The notes beneath the pieces are model-generated. The model was not told where the DNA came from and ran no database searches. It saw only the letters and a program-made list of their open reading frames with translations. Positions 26,161-36,314 of a stretch of DNA of 64,000 nt are shown here, piece by piece. Position 1 is the first letter of the stretch, and each line of letters opens with the position of its first letter. The stretch lies in the NCBI RefSeq assembly GCF_023101685.1, contig NZ_CP082164.1:8370001-8434000 (forward strand). Direction: 5' to 3'. Source of the DNA: Bradyrhizobium sp. 186. GTDB taxonomy: Bacteria > Pseudomonadota > Alphaproteobacteria > Rhizobiales > Xanthobacteraceae. Made by a program: the position numbers and the translations under genes.

Positions 26161-29100
26161 GTGGAACCCATCTATAACAATCCGGACGATTGGATGCGCT
26201 GGTACGCCGAGCAGCAGGAGTTGCAGCGTGCGGGGCAAGAGGCCGACGTCGACCCTGCGGATCAAGCTGGCTTCGAGCAGCAATTGGGCGAGCTGCAACT
26301 CCGCTCTCCTGAGGAGAGTTCCGGGGTTAGTTCCCCCGACACTCCAGCCGCACGGCCGCATGAAAACATGCAGCGTACGGACGTTGGTGGTTCGATGCGA
26401 ATGCGGCCAAAGTCCAACCTGCGGGACAATTCGTTCAGCAGCACGCGTCACAGTGTCGATGTTCCGCACGCTCATCTTGGCTCGGCTGCAAATAATTACG
26501 CGTCTGACTTGCGGGACAGGCCATTCAGCAGCATGCGTTACGCAGCGCCCTCGGAGGAACAACCTACGGCGCGGACGAAGGACAACAAGCCGCGTGGACT
26601 GTTCTCTCGGGTCAAATCAGGGTTAAGCAAAGTCTTTGGAGGAAACCACCGTGAGAAGTGGTCCGGCGGCCCAGCGTCTGATGACGTCTACTCGGAGCTT
26701 CGCATCGACTTTGCAAAGCGCAGTCGCCCGTCCGAAGCAGACCTGGAGCTGATTGAAGAGTTCAAGACGGCATTGGGCAGCGCGAACCGTAAGACGAAGT
26801 CGATCGAGAATTATGTGATGGCTCTTCGAATGTTCAGCGAATTCCTCCAACCCAAAGGCGTCACTCTGAACGACCTGCTTGGCAATGCTGATCTGCTGAC
26901 AGCCTATAAAGATGAATTTAAGAAGGTGGCGAGCGCCAATAGCAGGAACTATGTGGGTGGAGCCTTGGAGACACTCCAGAATTTCCAGGCTGGAAATCCC
27001 ATATCCGCTCCAGCTGGGGTGGGTACGCGAGAGCAACCGATGCACCCCCAAGACGAGCGGATGATCCGCCAGTTCGTGGAAAACGTCAAAGACTACAGAG
27101 TTGCTCCCGATGGTACCAGAGGCCGCGGGACTGGTAAGGTCCCGCTTGCTACGATCAAGGGAAATGTGCAGGCGCTCAACGCGTTTGCTCGTTGGCTCCG
27201 AGCGCAGAACAAGGAGCCCCTGGCTCCTCGGGCATTCAACGAGCCAAGGTCGCTCGCCGACGACATCGACCAGTACTTCGTAGCTGGCGGCGATGATCGT
27301 GACCGCCTCAGCGCGGCATTGTCTCATCTCCGCAGGATCGGGGCTGACGGGCTCCAAGCTGTCGGTGCCGGGCCCCGCCTAATGGGGCGCGAAACATTGT
27401 CCGCTCATCCGGGGGACGTCTCCATCATCAATGACTTTTTGACGGACGCTCTATCCAAGCTTGGCTCCGACGCGACTCGCAAGGAGAAAGGCGGCGCTTC
27501 GGCGATGGTTTCCAGGCTACGCTCCTTTAGTGATTGGCTTCAAAGAGAGGGCAGGCCGAGCATCATGGACCGTATCAAGGGCAATGCTGAGCAGCAGTCG
27601 TCATTGAGCGCAGATTATGCGGCGTTCAGCATAGCCACAAAGCGGACCGCCCCACTCGATCTCCTTCGACAATACCTGGGTCTCGAGCCCCAACAAGGAC
27701 TTCGTGCTTATGACGATGACGCCAGCCTGATCGAGAGGCTGGCCAAGGAAGAGCTGAGAAACCTCGACCCAGCTTCCGAACAGAGAAGAAAAACAATTCG
27801 TAATACTGCTTCGGCCCAACGCAAGTTCAGTGATTGGCTCCGCACAGAGGGTAGGGAGAGCATCGCGAGCCGAATCAACGGCAATAGTGAGCAGCGACGC
27901 TCGCTGGACGCAGACCACCGGGCTTTCACCGAAGCCAAAGGAAAACTTGGCCTGAGTCTCAAGAAGCTCAGGCAATATCTGCAACTCGTTGAGGCAAACC
28001 GAGCGCTGGGTGTGACCGTCCCTCAGCAGAGGGCTAGCTCGAACTCAACCTCAACCTGGGCGCGAGATTTGCCGACTCCGCCGTCCGAAAGTGAGTGGCC
28101 GCCGCTGCTAGGTCCGTTTGGGCAGGCCGGCTTGCAGGAACCGGCTAGGTCGAGCTCGACCTGGTCCCCGCGCGTGCCGTCCGACTTCGATCCAAGTGAG
28201 TGGCCGGCGCCGCAAGGCCCGGTTGGACCGGCCGGTTGGCAGGACCCGGCCGGGTCGAGCTTTACCTGGTCTCCACGGGTGCCGTCCGACTTCGAGTGGC
28301 CAACTCCGGAGGGCGCGCCAGCTCGGTCCTCAGACATCTACCGCGATTTGACTTCTTTCGCTGATCTGCCGTCCACACCCCAGGAAATGCGTGACGATGC
28401 CCAGTCAAGGCCCGTGCTCAGCCCTGCCGGCAGACCGCCGTTCTTCATGGGTCCATCAGGCAAGCCGCAAGAGCTCGAGGATATCGGATATCTCGTCGGC
28501 GAGGATTGGCAGCATGGCTCACAGCCGGTGCCGGACTTCCTGCTCGATGTACTGGACAATAGAATGCTCTTGCCGAGTTCGCGAATGGCTCCCCAGCCGG
28601 TCTCTATCAACGGCGAGACCTACTCCATCGCATTGGGGCCGCGAGGACGCCGCGACGCCCAACTGATCCATCACCCTGGCCCATCCTCAGTTCCTGATGC
28701 CCGGATCGGCGCTTCGACGGCGAGTGCCTCTGCCGGCGACCGCAGCGGACGGGTGCTCGGAGCCAGGGAATGGCTGGGTGACGCGCATATCCAGCGGGAC
28801 TACGAGCTCCTGTCGCAGGAGTTGCGGCAAAGCAATCCAAACCTCGCCGCCCGGACCCGGTTCGTCGATCCTCTCATCGCCTTTCAGGTGGGCCATGGTA
28901 CGGACGGCGACGCCCTGAACGCATTCCATCGCATTGTCAACGATCTGAATGGCAACGATACGGCCGACTTCCTGTTCTTGCCGGTGAGTGATGCGAGCGC
29001 TACGGACCTCCTTGACCGCGGCTCCCATTGGTCGTTTCTGCTGGTAGATCGCCGCGATCGCGACAGGCCGGTTGCCTATCACTACGACTCCTTAGAGCCA

Positions 29101-29319
29101 TACAATGCCGGACGTGCAGCAACGCTCGCAGAGCGGGTGGGAGCCGATTTGCGAGATGCCCTCATACGCGAGCAGAGGAACGGCTATGATTGCGGTGTCT
29201 TTGTGGTCGACGGTACCCGGGCGCTGGTCAGACGGCTCGCGGGAAGACGGCAGGCAGATCTGAGCCTCCTCAACCTGGTCGTCGATCGGCAGGCACTGCG
29301 AAACCGGCTAAGTGGGTGA
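26161..29319 (+). CDS. nopD: NopD-like effector with Ulp1/C48 SUMO protease domain
   Basis: A 1,052-residue effector starting with GTG after AGGGAG. The N-terminus (DQAGFEQQLGELQLR) resembles that of the NEL effector. Residues about 180-620 contain four diverged helical repeats of about 90-115 residues (FSEFLQ, FARWLR, FSDWLQ, FSDWLR). Residues about 630-720 carry three Trp/Pro-rich repeats (STWSPRVPSDF). The C-terminal 190 residues form a C48 cysteine protease: His956 (SHWSFLLVDRR), Asp976 (HYDSLEPYN), Gln1005 and Cys1011 (EQRNGYDCGVFVVDG). All four catalytic residues are present. Known homologues (NopD, Bel2-5 of Bradyrhizobium, XopD of Xanthomonas) remove SUMO from host proteins and can trigger or block nodulation. 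The size fits Bradyrhizobium NopD. Confidence 0.88.
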   Translation: MEPIYNNPDDWMRWYAEQQELQRAGQEADVDPADQAGFEQQLGELQLRSPEESSGVSSPDTPAARPHENMQRTDVGGSMRMRPKSNLRDNSFSSTRHSVDVPHAHLGSAANNYASDLRDRPFSSMRYAAPSEEQPTARTKDNKPRGLFSRVKSGLSKVFGGNHREKWSGGPASDDVYSELRIDFAKRSRPSEADLELIEEFKTALGSANRKTKSIENYVMALRMFSEFLQPKGVTLNDLLGNADLLTAYKDEFKKVASANSRNYVGGALETLQNFQAGNPISAPAGVGTREQPMHPQDERMIRQFVENVKDYRVAPDGTRGRGTGKVPLATIKGNVQALNAFARWLRAQNKEPLAPRAFNEPRSLADDIDQYFVAGGDDRDRLSAALSHLRRIGADGLQAVGAGPRLMGRETLSAHPGDVSIINDFLTDALSKLGSDATRKEKGGASAMVSRLRSFSDWLQREGRPSIMDRIKGNAEQQSSLSADYAAFSIATKRTAPLDLLRQYLGLEPQQGLRAYDDDASLIERLAKEELRNLDPASEQRRKTIRNTASAQRKFSDWLRTEGRESIASRINGNSEQRRSLDADHRAFTEAKGKLGLSLKKLRQYLQLVEANRALGVTVPQQRASSNSTSTWARDLPTPPSESEWPPLLGPFGQAGLQEPARSSSTWSPRVPSDFDPSEWPAPQGPVGPAGWQDPAGSSFTWSPRVPSDFEWPTPEGAPARSSDIYRDLTSFADLPSTPQEMRDDAQSRPVLSPAGRPPFFMGPSGKPQELEDIGYLVGEDWQHGSQPVPDFLLDVLDNRMLLPSSRMAPQPVSINGETYSIALGPRGRRDAQLIHHPGPSSVPDARIGASTASASAGDRSGRVLGAREWLGDAHIQRDYELLSQELRQSNPNLAARTRFVDPLIAFQVGHGTDGDALNAFHRIVNDLNGNDTADFLFLPVSDASATDLLDRGSHWSFLLVDRRDRDRPVAYHYDSLEPYNAGRAATLAERVGADLRDALIREQRNGYDCGVFVVDGTRALVRRLAGRRQADLSLLNLVVDRQALRNRLSG

Positions 29320-29439
29320 TTTCGGCTTCAACTGAATAGCGCGTGCAGCTGGTTGAAGTTCAGGAAGACATCGCTAGCGTGTTCAAGCGCATGGCCTATG
29401 CCAACGTAAACATCGTCACTTTGGCCGGATAAGCTGCTG

Positions 29440-29735
29440 CAAAAGCTGCAGCGCCGCATCAAATCCTGACGCAGCGAGCAGGCAAGCGCGCTACTGATTG
29501 GATCGGCAGATCATGCGGAGCGGTTCGACGAGGCACCGGTTGTGCCGTGACAGCGCCCGCTTCCGGTACAGGGGAAGCCTGTCGTTGCGCAACCCCGGCC
29601 AGCTCCACGACCGGCCTCTCCCGTACCGACCGTCCGTCTTCTCGGGAGCAAAATAAATGAGGCAACGATCGCGTCTTCGGGAACACTTCATGAGGCAATA
29701 CGCGCTCTCATCCTGATTCTCGCGCCATAATGTTG
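29440..29735 (+). pseudogene. Inverted copy of the transposase 3' end
   Basis: This segment is nearly the same DNA as the reverse complement of about 23420-23700, for example CTCGGGAGCAAAATAAATGA and GGATCGGCAGATCATGC. It encodes only the last part of the integrase-type transposase, with a stop in frame. It lies in the opposite orientation to the copy on the other side of the NopD-like gene. Confidence 0.8.
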
Positions 29736-30691
29736 CCCCGAACGGACGAAGCCGCGTACCAACTCTGAAAACCAAAGGGTGCAGGCGCTTCGTGATAAAT
29801 GCGGGAGCGTCGGTGGTCGAAATTGATCTCAAACCCGACAATCGTCGCCGCCAATGTCCGGCAGTACCTCGTCACGGTCTAGGCTCGACGAATGGCCAGA
29901 CACACGTCCGCCTTGTAAGGAGCGGTTCATCTGCAGGGTTTGCGATAAGCGCGGCACCATCCTAAGGGAACGAAGTGACCCCATGCCCATGAGAAAGCGT
30001 GCGGACTGAGAACTGCAACATCTCCACATCGTGTACGCGTCAATCGAGCTTTCTCTTCTGGTGCCGACTTCGAGACTCTTCCAAGCGATATCCGTACTAA
30101 GGCCGATCTCGTGGTCCTTCTCACTCTCGCAGACCTTATCGAGCACCGCCCGCACCCGCGGCGTTGTCTCGGCTTCGAACGTCGGGCTAGTCACGAGAAA
30201 AAATGCATATCAAATCGACTAGGCTTGCAGAATTCGATTGGTTAAGGCCACCGCACAAACCTGTCCATGGGCTGCGCCTGCGCGAGATACCAGATACCGG
30301 TATTTCCAAGTCCGTAAGGTATCAACGCCTGCTCGGCGAACGTCCGCTTTGCGCAATCGGGTTGAAAACTCGAGCTTGCGAACAGCCGAAAGCGCGGATT
30401 CACACAGGTATAGAAGCCTGGGATGAAGCAATGATTGGGCGAACAGCAAGCGCATCAAGCAACCCATCGTAGGCATGAAGGCAGATCTCTGGAAGAGCGC
30501 GGACCACCAGCCGCCGGGCCTGAAGCACTTCCGGAGAAACGCACCGCTTCGGGACCAGCAAAAAGTAGCCGGTCATCGGCGCCAGGCAGATATCAGCTAG
30601 CCAACTCATTGCCGTCTGCTCGATCAGAGACAAGCCACGATCGAAGCTTCTCTTGCGCGCCAGGTGCCGCTCTGTCACGTTTCAAACGCAT
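29736..30691. other. About 950 bases with no sound gene
   Basis: A minus-strand frame at 30400-30678 (MTGYFLLVPKRCVSPEVLQA, then RRLVVRALPE) faintly resembles the end of a LysR-type regulator's effector domain, but it lacks any DNA-binding part. Other short frames are unrecognised. At best this is a decayed regulator next to the MFS transporter gene. Confidence 0.35.
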
Positions 30692-31828
30692 TCACCGTGT
30701 GTTCGCCGTCACGATGGGCGCCAAGAGCACGACGAGGCACATGAGCCCGGCTAGGACCCCAAATGCGGCCGGCAGTCCCACGTACTTGGCCAGTAACCCG
30801 ATACCAGCCGGTCCAATGAGAATTCCGGCATAACCAACCGTCATGATCGCGGCAATCGCCGGACCAACGGGCATCGCCTCCTGCGTGCCGGCGCGCCGGA
30901 ACAGAATCGGGGCGACATTCGATAGGCCAAGACCAATGAGCAGCAAGCCGGCCATGGCGATGACGGCTACCGGTGCGGCCAGCAGAGCTCCGAAACCTGC
31001 CATGGCCAGTAGACTTCCGAACATAAGTGTCGCGCGGTCCCCCGCGCGTTCGACGACGGCGTCGCCAGCAAGGCGTCCCACCGTCATGGCTATGGAGAAC
31101 AGTACATACGCTAAGCCGCCCTGCGTCTTTGGAGCAAGACCAGCGCCGACGACCAACAAGGCAGCCCAATCGAGCATCGCGCCTTCGATAAGGAAGGCGA
31201 TCGCCGCAATCGCGGCTAGAAGGAGCACGATGGAACGCGGCAGAACGAACGACGGTCCCTGGTCCGCCTGCGCCGTTGGTACCAATCGCGGCCACGCCAG
31301 CATGATCGCGATCACTATCAATCCCGAGCAGACCACAGTTGAAACAAATGCGTCAATCTGCAGCGAGAGAAAAGCGGTCATGGCTGCAGACCCCACAAGT
31401 CCCCCGATGCTGAATTGAGCGTGGAAGCTGGACATCAGCGGGCACTCCGCCGTGCGCTCCACCTCGATCGCATGAATGTTCGCGGCTACGCTAATCGAGC
31501 CTATCGAGGCGCCTAAGGCGAATAGCGCGACGCCGAGCGCCAACTTGCTAGCTGTCGTGAGGCACGGCAGGATGATCGCGAGACTAAGCCCACCCACAAG
31601 AATGATCAGCCTGACGCCGTAGCGGGCGCTCAAAACACTTGTCAGAAGCATCGCGATGATGGATCCAGCACCCAGGCAGAGCAGTAGTAGGCCAAGCACG
31701 CCGTCATCGGCCGCCAGCCGGTCTTTCGCAAATGGTACGAGCGGGGCCCAGGCCCCGAAGCCAAACCCGGGAACGAAGAATGCAAGACGCGTTGCTAACC
31801 GAGAGGATGGTTGACCAGCAGACGCCAT
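30692..31828 (-). CDS. MFS transporter (YbjJ-like)
   Basis: A 378-residue inner-membrane transporter with about 12 hydrophobic helices. The N-terminal part reads FFVPGFGFGAWAPLVPFAKD, as in the YbjJ/FucP-like branch of the major facilitator superfamily. The loop between helices 2 and 3 (SARYGVRLIIL) takes the place of the MFS motif A. The frame is open to 31939, but the ATG at 31828 (MASAGQ) fits better, with AAGG upstream. Substrate unknown; relatives export or import sugars and small metabolites. It stands alone, with no partner gene. Confidence 0.8.
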   Translation of the reverse strand: MASAGQPSSRLATRLAFFVPGFGFGAWAPLVPFAKDRLAADDGVLGLLLLCLGAGSIIAMLLTSVLSARYGVRLIILVGGLSLAIILPCLTTASKLALGVALFALGASIGSISVAANIHAIEVERTAECPLMSSFHAQFSIGGLVGSAAMTAFLSLQIDAFVSTVVCSGLIVIAIMLAWPRLVPTAQADQGPSFVLPRSIVLLLAAIAAIAFLIEGAMLDWAALLVVGAGLAPKTQGGLAYVLFSIAMTVGRLAGDAVVERAGDRATLMFGSLLAMAGFGALLAAPVAVIAMAGLLLIGLGLSNVAPILFRRAGTQEAMPVGPAIAAIMTVGYAGILIGPAGIGLLAKYVGLPAAFGVLAGLMCLVVLLAPIVTANTR

Positions 31829-32498
31829 GACAGGGACCTTATTGATAGACGACCCGCGGGCGCTGTACCAGCGACGGACTCCCGAGCGACAGAGAGTGCG
31901 CAGGTTCGGCGGTCGAGAGGACATCGTTTGTTGGCGCAATCCGCCATGCCGGACGGTTCAGCGCGTGATATCGGATCGCGTCGATCGTCACTCTTCTAGT
32001 TCGATCCGCGACGACATCTTTGATTGCAAATACGATGCCACCGCGAAAACGCACGTGACGTCTCGATCCGAACTCGATACGATCGGGCAAGTGTGCCGGC
32101 TAGGCATGGAGCGTTGGGGGTTCTCAACAAGCTTGTTACTTGCTGATTGATGAGCGCGGTCGCGCACTGAAGGAGCACGAAGCACCTGAGTGCGCCTCGA
32201 GACCGCGTATTACGATTCCGTGGCGCCCTTCAGCGCGCCAACGCGGCCTCGCCTTCTGTAGTCATATCCGCGACAAATCAATATGGCTCAGTCGCAAAGC
32301 TGACAACGAGATGAAATTCCATCTGCCGATCGCAATCGGTCTCAATGCGAGGCGATGGGCTTGCAACCCGGTTACTCTAGGCTTGCGTAGCCTGCCAAAG
32401 CTTGTGGCAACCGACATCGCGCTGTAGACGCCGACATAAACACTTTGATCATGGAAGGCACGCAGAGGCTTATGTGCCTGCTAGACTCATGGTCTTTG
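31829..32498. other. About 670 bases without a supported gene
   Basis: Only short overlapping frames occur, none with a motif I recognise. It contains the promoter region of the MFS gene. Confidence 0.4.
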
Positions 32499-32771
32499 TC
32501 AACGCCCCCGCCACGGCTCGCGATTGACGACTTCTTCATCGAATTGGCCGTGCACATGGACCGGCATTGATGCTTCTCCGTGTGCGGGAGGGATACGCGG
32601 CTCGTTGCCCCAACGTCCATCGAGAAACTGCCCCGCCGAGATCGCGACCCGCTCCTGCGTAAACAGCGGACGAATCCGTTGCTTGGCCTGTCGCAACAAA
32701 GAAGCCCACAGCGTTGCGTATCTTCGACCGACGCTCCACCAATCATCAAATCCCGAATCATGGTCGCCCAT
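32499..32771 (-). pseudogene. IS701-type transposase N-terminal remnant
   Basis: The frame reads WASLLRQAKQRIRPLFTQER and then VAISAGQFLDGRWGNEPR, resembling the N-terminus of IS701-family transposases (RIxPLFxRxExRxxAxxFLxGLLxxxERK). About 60 residues are recognisable; the rest of the element is missing. Confidence 0.5.
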
Positions 32772-32799
32772 AGAGTCAGAACCACCCCGAAAATTGCAA

Positions 32800-33115
32800 C
32801 TGTAGTGCTAGACACGGTGGCCAAATGCATCGAACTCCGTCCGGATCGCTTGTCCGGTGTTCGGTTACGCGCATATTCCCTCCTTCAAGAAGCATCAGTG
32901 CAAGATCGGCGAATACGCCCTGCCCCAGAAGTCGTGCGTCATTTCCAGTCGGAATTGATTGCGGAAGCCCTGGTCGACGCGGGCTACGTGCGCATTAGTT
33001 TCGACCACTTCGCCCTACCCGGCGACAAATCTTGCCGCGGCGAAGCGCGAGGGGCGGCTGCGTCGGAACTCCCAGCGTCACACCGACGACGCCGGCGAAA
33101 CGGATAAAAAGAAAA
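32800..33115 (+). pseudogene. hemN: hemN (coproporphyrinogen III dehydrogenase) fragment
   Basis: Across three frames the DNA encodes CIELRPDRLS, GYAHIPSFKKHQCKIGEYAL, LVDAGYVRISFDHFALPGDK and LAAAKREGRLRRN. This is the middle of oxygen-independent coproporphyrinogen III oxidase, a radical-SAM heme enzyme used under microoxic conditions. The radical-SAM Cys cluster region and the C-terminus are absent, and at least two frameshifts occur. It is a dead fragment next to panC. Confidence 0.75.
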
Positions 33116-33143
33116 CAGTTTATCGATTTGGTTCTGAATTGCG

Positions 33144-33995
33144 CTACAGAGTTGGCAACGCGAGCAGTACGTTGTCGATCAGCCGGGTCGAACCGACGTA
33201 GGCTGCGGCACAGAGCGCCGCCGGAAGCCGCAGCGGACTCGCGGCGCGCTTGAGCGTATCACGATCGACAAGTTCAAGGTATTGCAGCCGATCAACTGTC
33301 TCAAGATGCCGCTCGGCGACCGCAATCAGCTTGTCCACCTCGCGCACTCCTGAGCGGAACTCATCCGCCGCGGCGAACAGCCCACGACTGATGGCAACGG
33401 CTCGCCGACGTTCTTCCTCGCTGAGATACCGATTGCGACTGCTCATCGCGAGCCCGTCCAGTTCCCGAACGGTTGGCACGGTGACGATCTCGATGGGAAG
33501 ATTGAGATCAGTTGCCATGCGACGCACGACCGCGCATTGCTGAAAATCCTTTTGCCCGAAAAACACGACGTCCGGATGCACGATGTTGAACAGCTTGCAT
33601 ACGACGGTTGCGACGCCGCGAAAATGCCCACGCCTGAAAGCCCCGCATAGTGGCTTCGCCAATTCGCCCGGTTCGACGAAGGTCTCGAATTGAGCCGGGT
33701 AGACTTCCTGTGCACCCGGCGCGAAGACAATCGCAACACCGGCATCGCGGCACAATTTTTCATCGCGCAGGAAATCGCGAGGATAGCTGCTGAGATCCTC
33801 GTTTGGTCCGAACTGAGTCGGATTGACGAAGATGCTAACGACGGTGACGTCGCATTGCGCTCGGCTCGCCTTGACCAGGGCCAGATGGCCATCGTGCAAA
33901 TAGCCCATTGTCGGCACGAGCCCGACGCGTTTGCCCGCGCTGCAAGCCTTCGCGAGCTCACGACGAAGCTCAGCGACCGTCGTAATCGTCTGCAT
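33144..33995 (-). CDS. panC: Pantothenate synthetase PanC
   Basis: A 283-residue full-length enzyme that joins pantoate and beta-alanine using ATP to make pantothenate (vitamin B5) in the cytoplasm. The nucleotidyltransferase signature is present: VPTMGYLHDGHLALV (HxGH motif), then FVNPTQFGPNEDLSSYPRD, FGQKDFQQCAVVRRM and SSRNRYLSEEER. It lies 14 bases after panB on the same strand, so the two form an operon. Chromosomal panBC usually exists elsewhere in rhizobia, so this may be a second copy carried by the island. Confidence 0.95.
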   Translation of the reverse strand: MQTITTVAELRRELAKACSAGKRVGLVPTMGYLHDGHLALVKASRAQCDVTVVSIFVNPTQFGPNEDLSSYPRDFLRDEKLCRDAGVAIVFAPGAQEVYPAQFETFVEPGELAKPLCGAFRRGHFRGVATVVCKLFNIVHPDVVFFGQKDFQQCAVVRRMATDLNLPIEIVTVPTVRELDGLAMSSRNRYLSEEERRRAVAISRGLFAAADEFRSGVREVDKLIAVAERHLETVDRLQYLELVDRDTLKRAASPLRLPAALCAAAYVGSTRLIDNVLLALPTL

Positions 33996-34009
33996 CGTAG
34001 CACCTTACA

Positions 34010-34882
34010 TCAGGTTGGGTTGGGAGGAGCCCAGTTTGCGATGATGTTACCCAGGCTTTCAGGAAGCCGATAGGACTCTTGCGGCGCCGGGAACGCTCCA
34101 CTGCGGACATCGGTAGCCCAGCGCGACAGCGCCTCCTGCAACAGCTGAAAACCATCAGCATAGGCGCGAACGAATTTGGGCCGATGACCTTCGGTCAGCC
34201 CCAGCACGTCATGGAATACGAGCACTTGGCCCGAGCACCCGGGACCCGCGCCGATTCCAATAGTTGGTATCGACAGCGATTCGGTCGCTCGCTGGGCTAG
34301 CTCGGCCGGAATGCCTTCAAGCACCAACGCGAAGCATCCGGCCTCCTGCAGACGGTGAGCGTCATCAAGCAGCCGCAAAGCGTCATCGGCTTTCCGGCCC
34401 TGCACCTTGAATCCGCCCATGATATTGACGCTCTGCGGGGTGAGGCCGAGATGGCCTATGACGGGAATTTCGCAATCGACCAGGGCACGCACCATTTCCA
34501 CGCGCTTGGCCCCGCCCTCGAGTTTCACTGCATCTGCGCCTCGCTGCAGGAACCCTCCGGCGTTGCGTATCGTCTCCTCCGGACTGAGGTGGAAGCTAAG
34601 AAACGGCATATCGGCCACGAGCAGGGCATGGGGCCTTGTGCGCGCAACAGCTTCGAGATGATGATTCATCATCGCCATGCTGACTGGCAACGTGTTGTCG
34701 AATCCGAGGCAGACATTGCCAACACTGTCGCCGACAAGAATGATGTCGACGATGGGGTCGGCGATGCCTGCCGTAACCGCATCGTAGGCGGTGGTCATGG
34801 CGACAAGCCGCCGCTCCTGCTTCCACCGCTGCAGGATTGGAATCGTGATCCGCTCAACTGACACTTCCGAAGCGTGGCTCAT
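34010..34882 (-). CDS. panB: Ketopantoate hydroxymethyltransferase PanB
   Basis: A 290-residue enzyme that adds a hydroxymethyl group from methylene-tetrahydrofolate to 2-oxoisovalerate, the first step to pantothenate. Typical segments: MTTAYDAVTAGIADPIVDII, LVGDSVGNVCLGFDNTLPVS (metal-binding Asp), AVKLEGG and IPTIGIGAGPGCSGQVLVFH. It is the first gene of the panBC pair. It depends on folate, which links it to the pabAB genes 3 kb away. Confidence 0.95.
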   Translation of the reverse strand: MSHASEVSVERITIPILQRWKQERRLVAMTTAYDAVTAGIADPIVDIILVGDSVGNVCLGFDNTLPVSMAMMNHHLEAVARTRPHALLVADMPFLSFHLSPEETIRNAGGFLQRGADAVKLEGGAKRVEMVRALVDCEIPVIGHLGLTPQSVNIMGGFKVQGRKADDALRLLDDAHRLQEAGCFALVLEGIPAELAQRATESLSIPTIGIGAGPGCSGQVLVFHDVLGLTEGHRPKFVRAYADGFQLLQEALSRWATDVRSGAFPAPQESYRLPESLGNIIANWAPPNPT

Positions 34883-36092
34883 TTTCGATCCGTTCCGTCA
34901 GATGGCCTCAGGTCGATTTCGCAGCTCGAAGCGATACTGATTTGATCTCACCTGTGTCGCCTACGATTTTGAAGCCACCGCCCTCCCGAGGTTCCCGCGT
35001 CACCGAATAAGCTAGGCGAACGGTAATCTGATTCTTGCGACAGAAGCCGTTGAGTATTGCGCGCATCCCCGGGGGACCACCCTTTTTCTATGGCGGACGA
35101 GTGAAAACTGTCAACCATGAAAGGGAAACATACGCCTCCAAAGTAGCAGGCGCGTGCATAAAAAATCCAATGGTCGCGCGACCATCAAGCAAGAACTCCC
35201 CAGATTCAAATTGTCATTTGGAAGCGCCTTGCGTCACGCTGGGCCTCAGGGCGCGCCGATGCGATCATTCTGACGCAATTTGCGTGCGGCGTTGTCTTAA
35301 CCGCATCTCTTGCATGTCGGACTGGCTGGCTCTGCCCCGGAGGCAATACTCGACCCGAGCGAGTTCGTTTCCGAGCCTCATCAAGTTCAACTGCAGCCAG
35401 AGGATTTGTTGCCGCTCACACCTGCTGCGCTGAATCAACGCTCCGGCATACTTCCCCATACGGAGCTGATAGAAATTGCGTACCATGCCCTGCTCCAATC
35501 CATTCTCCAGGATACTTGGCATTTTCCAGCTCCCGAAACAGGCCTCGCGCTCACCCTCTGTTGTAGCGGCATATCGCGATCGATTAGTTCGATGAACCCC
35601 TGCCTGTCGGCCGAAAATTGCGTTTGGGCGTAATTCCGCGATGAAATCCTTCAAACGAGTTTGGAGTGACCGCCCCCGCCTTCGTCAAATGCAAGCATGG
35701 GAGTGCTTTCCAGCGCAGCAGATCGTGAAAGCTATGCAGACGCGCGTCTGCCGCCGCTAATTCGATGGCGTGTGGATAACCCGAGCTACACACTTGGCGC
35801 CGGTGCGCTTGCCGTCCGCTTGCTGCTCAATTCGCAGCAGCCATGGCAACCCAAGCGTCAGGCCATCGAAGAGTCGACGGTTCGACACGGCCAGCCAAGT
35901 CATGCGATGCAAAAAGGGGCTAAGCGGGTTAAGGCGCAGTAGTGCGGTCGCAATCTAAGCGGCGGCCGCCATTGCGGGGTCAGCAGCTTCTGCTGCACAC
36001 GTTCAGACCACTACTATTCGTCGAAGACACGATTTCGTAACAACACCCCGCATTCCCCTTGTGCGTCTTTTCGTGGCGTCTTGTACTGGTTG
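34883..36092. other. About 1.2 kb without a supported gene
   Basis: Short frames on both strands at 35265-35654 and 35697-35942 have no recognisable motif or ribosome site. Nothing resembling a nod box or tts box was found. The stretch may hold the panB promoter. Confidence 0.4.
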
Positions 36093-36314
36093 TCAGCGCG
36101 ATCGTTCTACCCGCCGCGCTAATGCGTATGTCGGGTCGATACCGCAATAGGCGTCCGTCCCCGAACGAGAACTGGCAGTTGCCAGGATACCCCCAGATAC
36201 GTCCTTGCAGACAATGAGCGTCCTGCCAAGCGGGTCGTAGGACGTACACTCGAAGGCGAGACAAAGCCAACTAGCATGGGAAGTGCTAGCAGCGACAAAC
36301 AGCAGATTGCGCAT
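36093..36314 (-). CDS. Small cysteine-containing protein, unknown
   Basis: A 73-residue frame with a very good ribosome site (GGAGG, seven bases before the ATG). It begins MRNLLFVAA like a signal peptide, but the hydrophobic stretch is cut short. In another frame the same DNA gives LALPMLVGFVSP, so a frameshift may have hit the signal sequence. Four Cys occur at positions 18, 23, 36 and 57. I recognise no family. It may be a recently broken small exported protein. Confidence 0.4.
   Translation of the reverse strand: MRNLLFVAASTSHASWLCLAFECTSYDPLGRTLIVCKDVSGGILATASSRSGTDAYCGIDPTYALARRVERSR

Noticed and set aside
29326..29358. CTTCAAC / GTTGAAG inverted repeat after the NopD-like gene as a terminator
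   Set aside because: The stem is only seven bases with a 19-base loop and no U-run follows.
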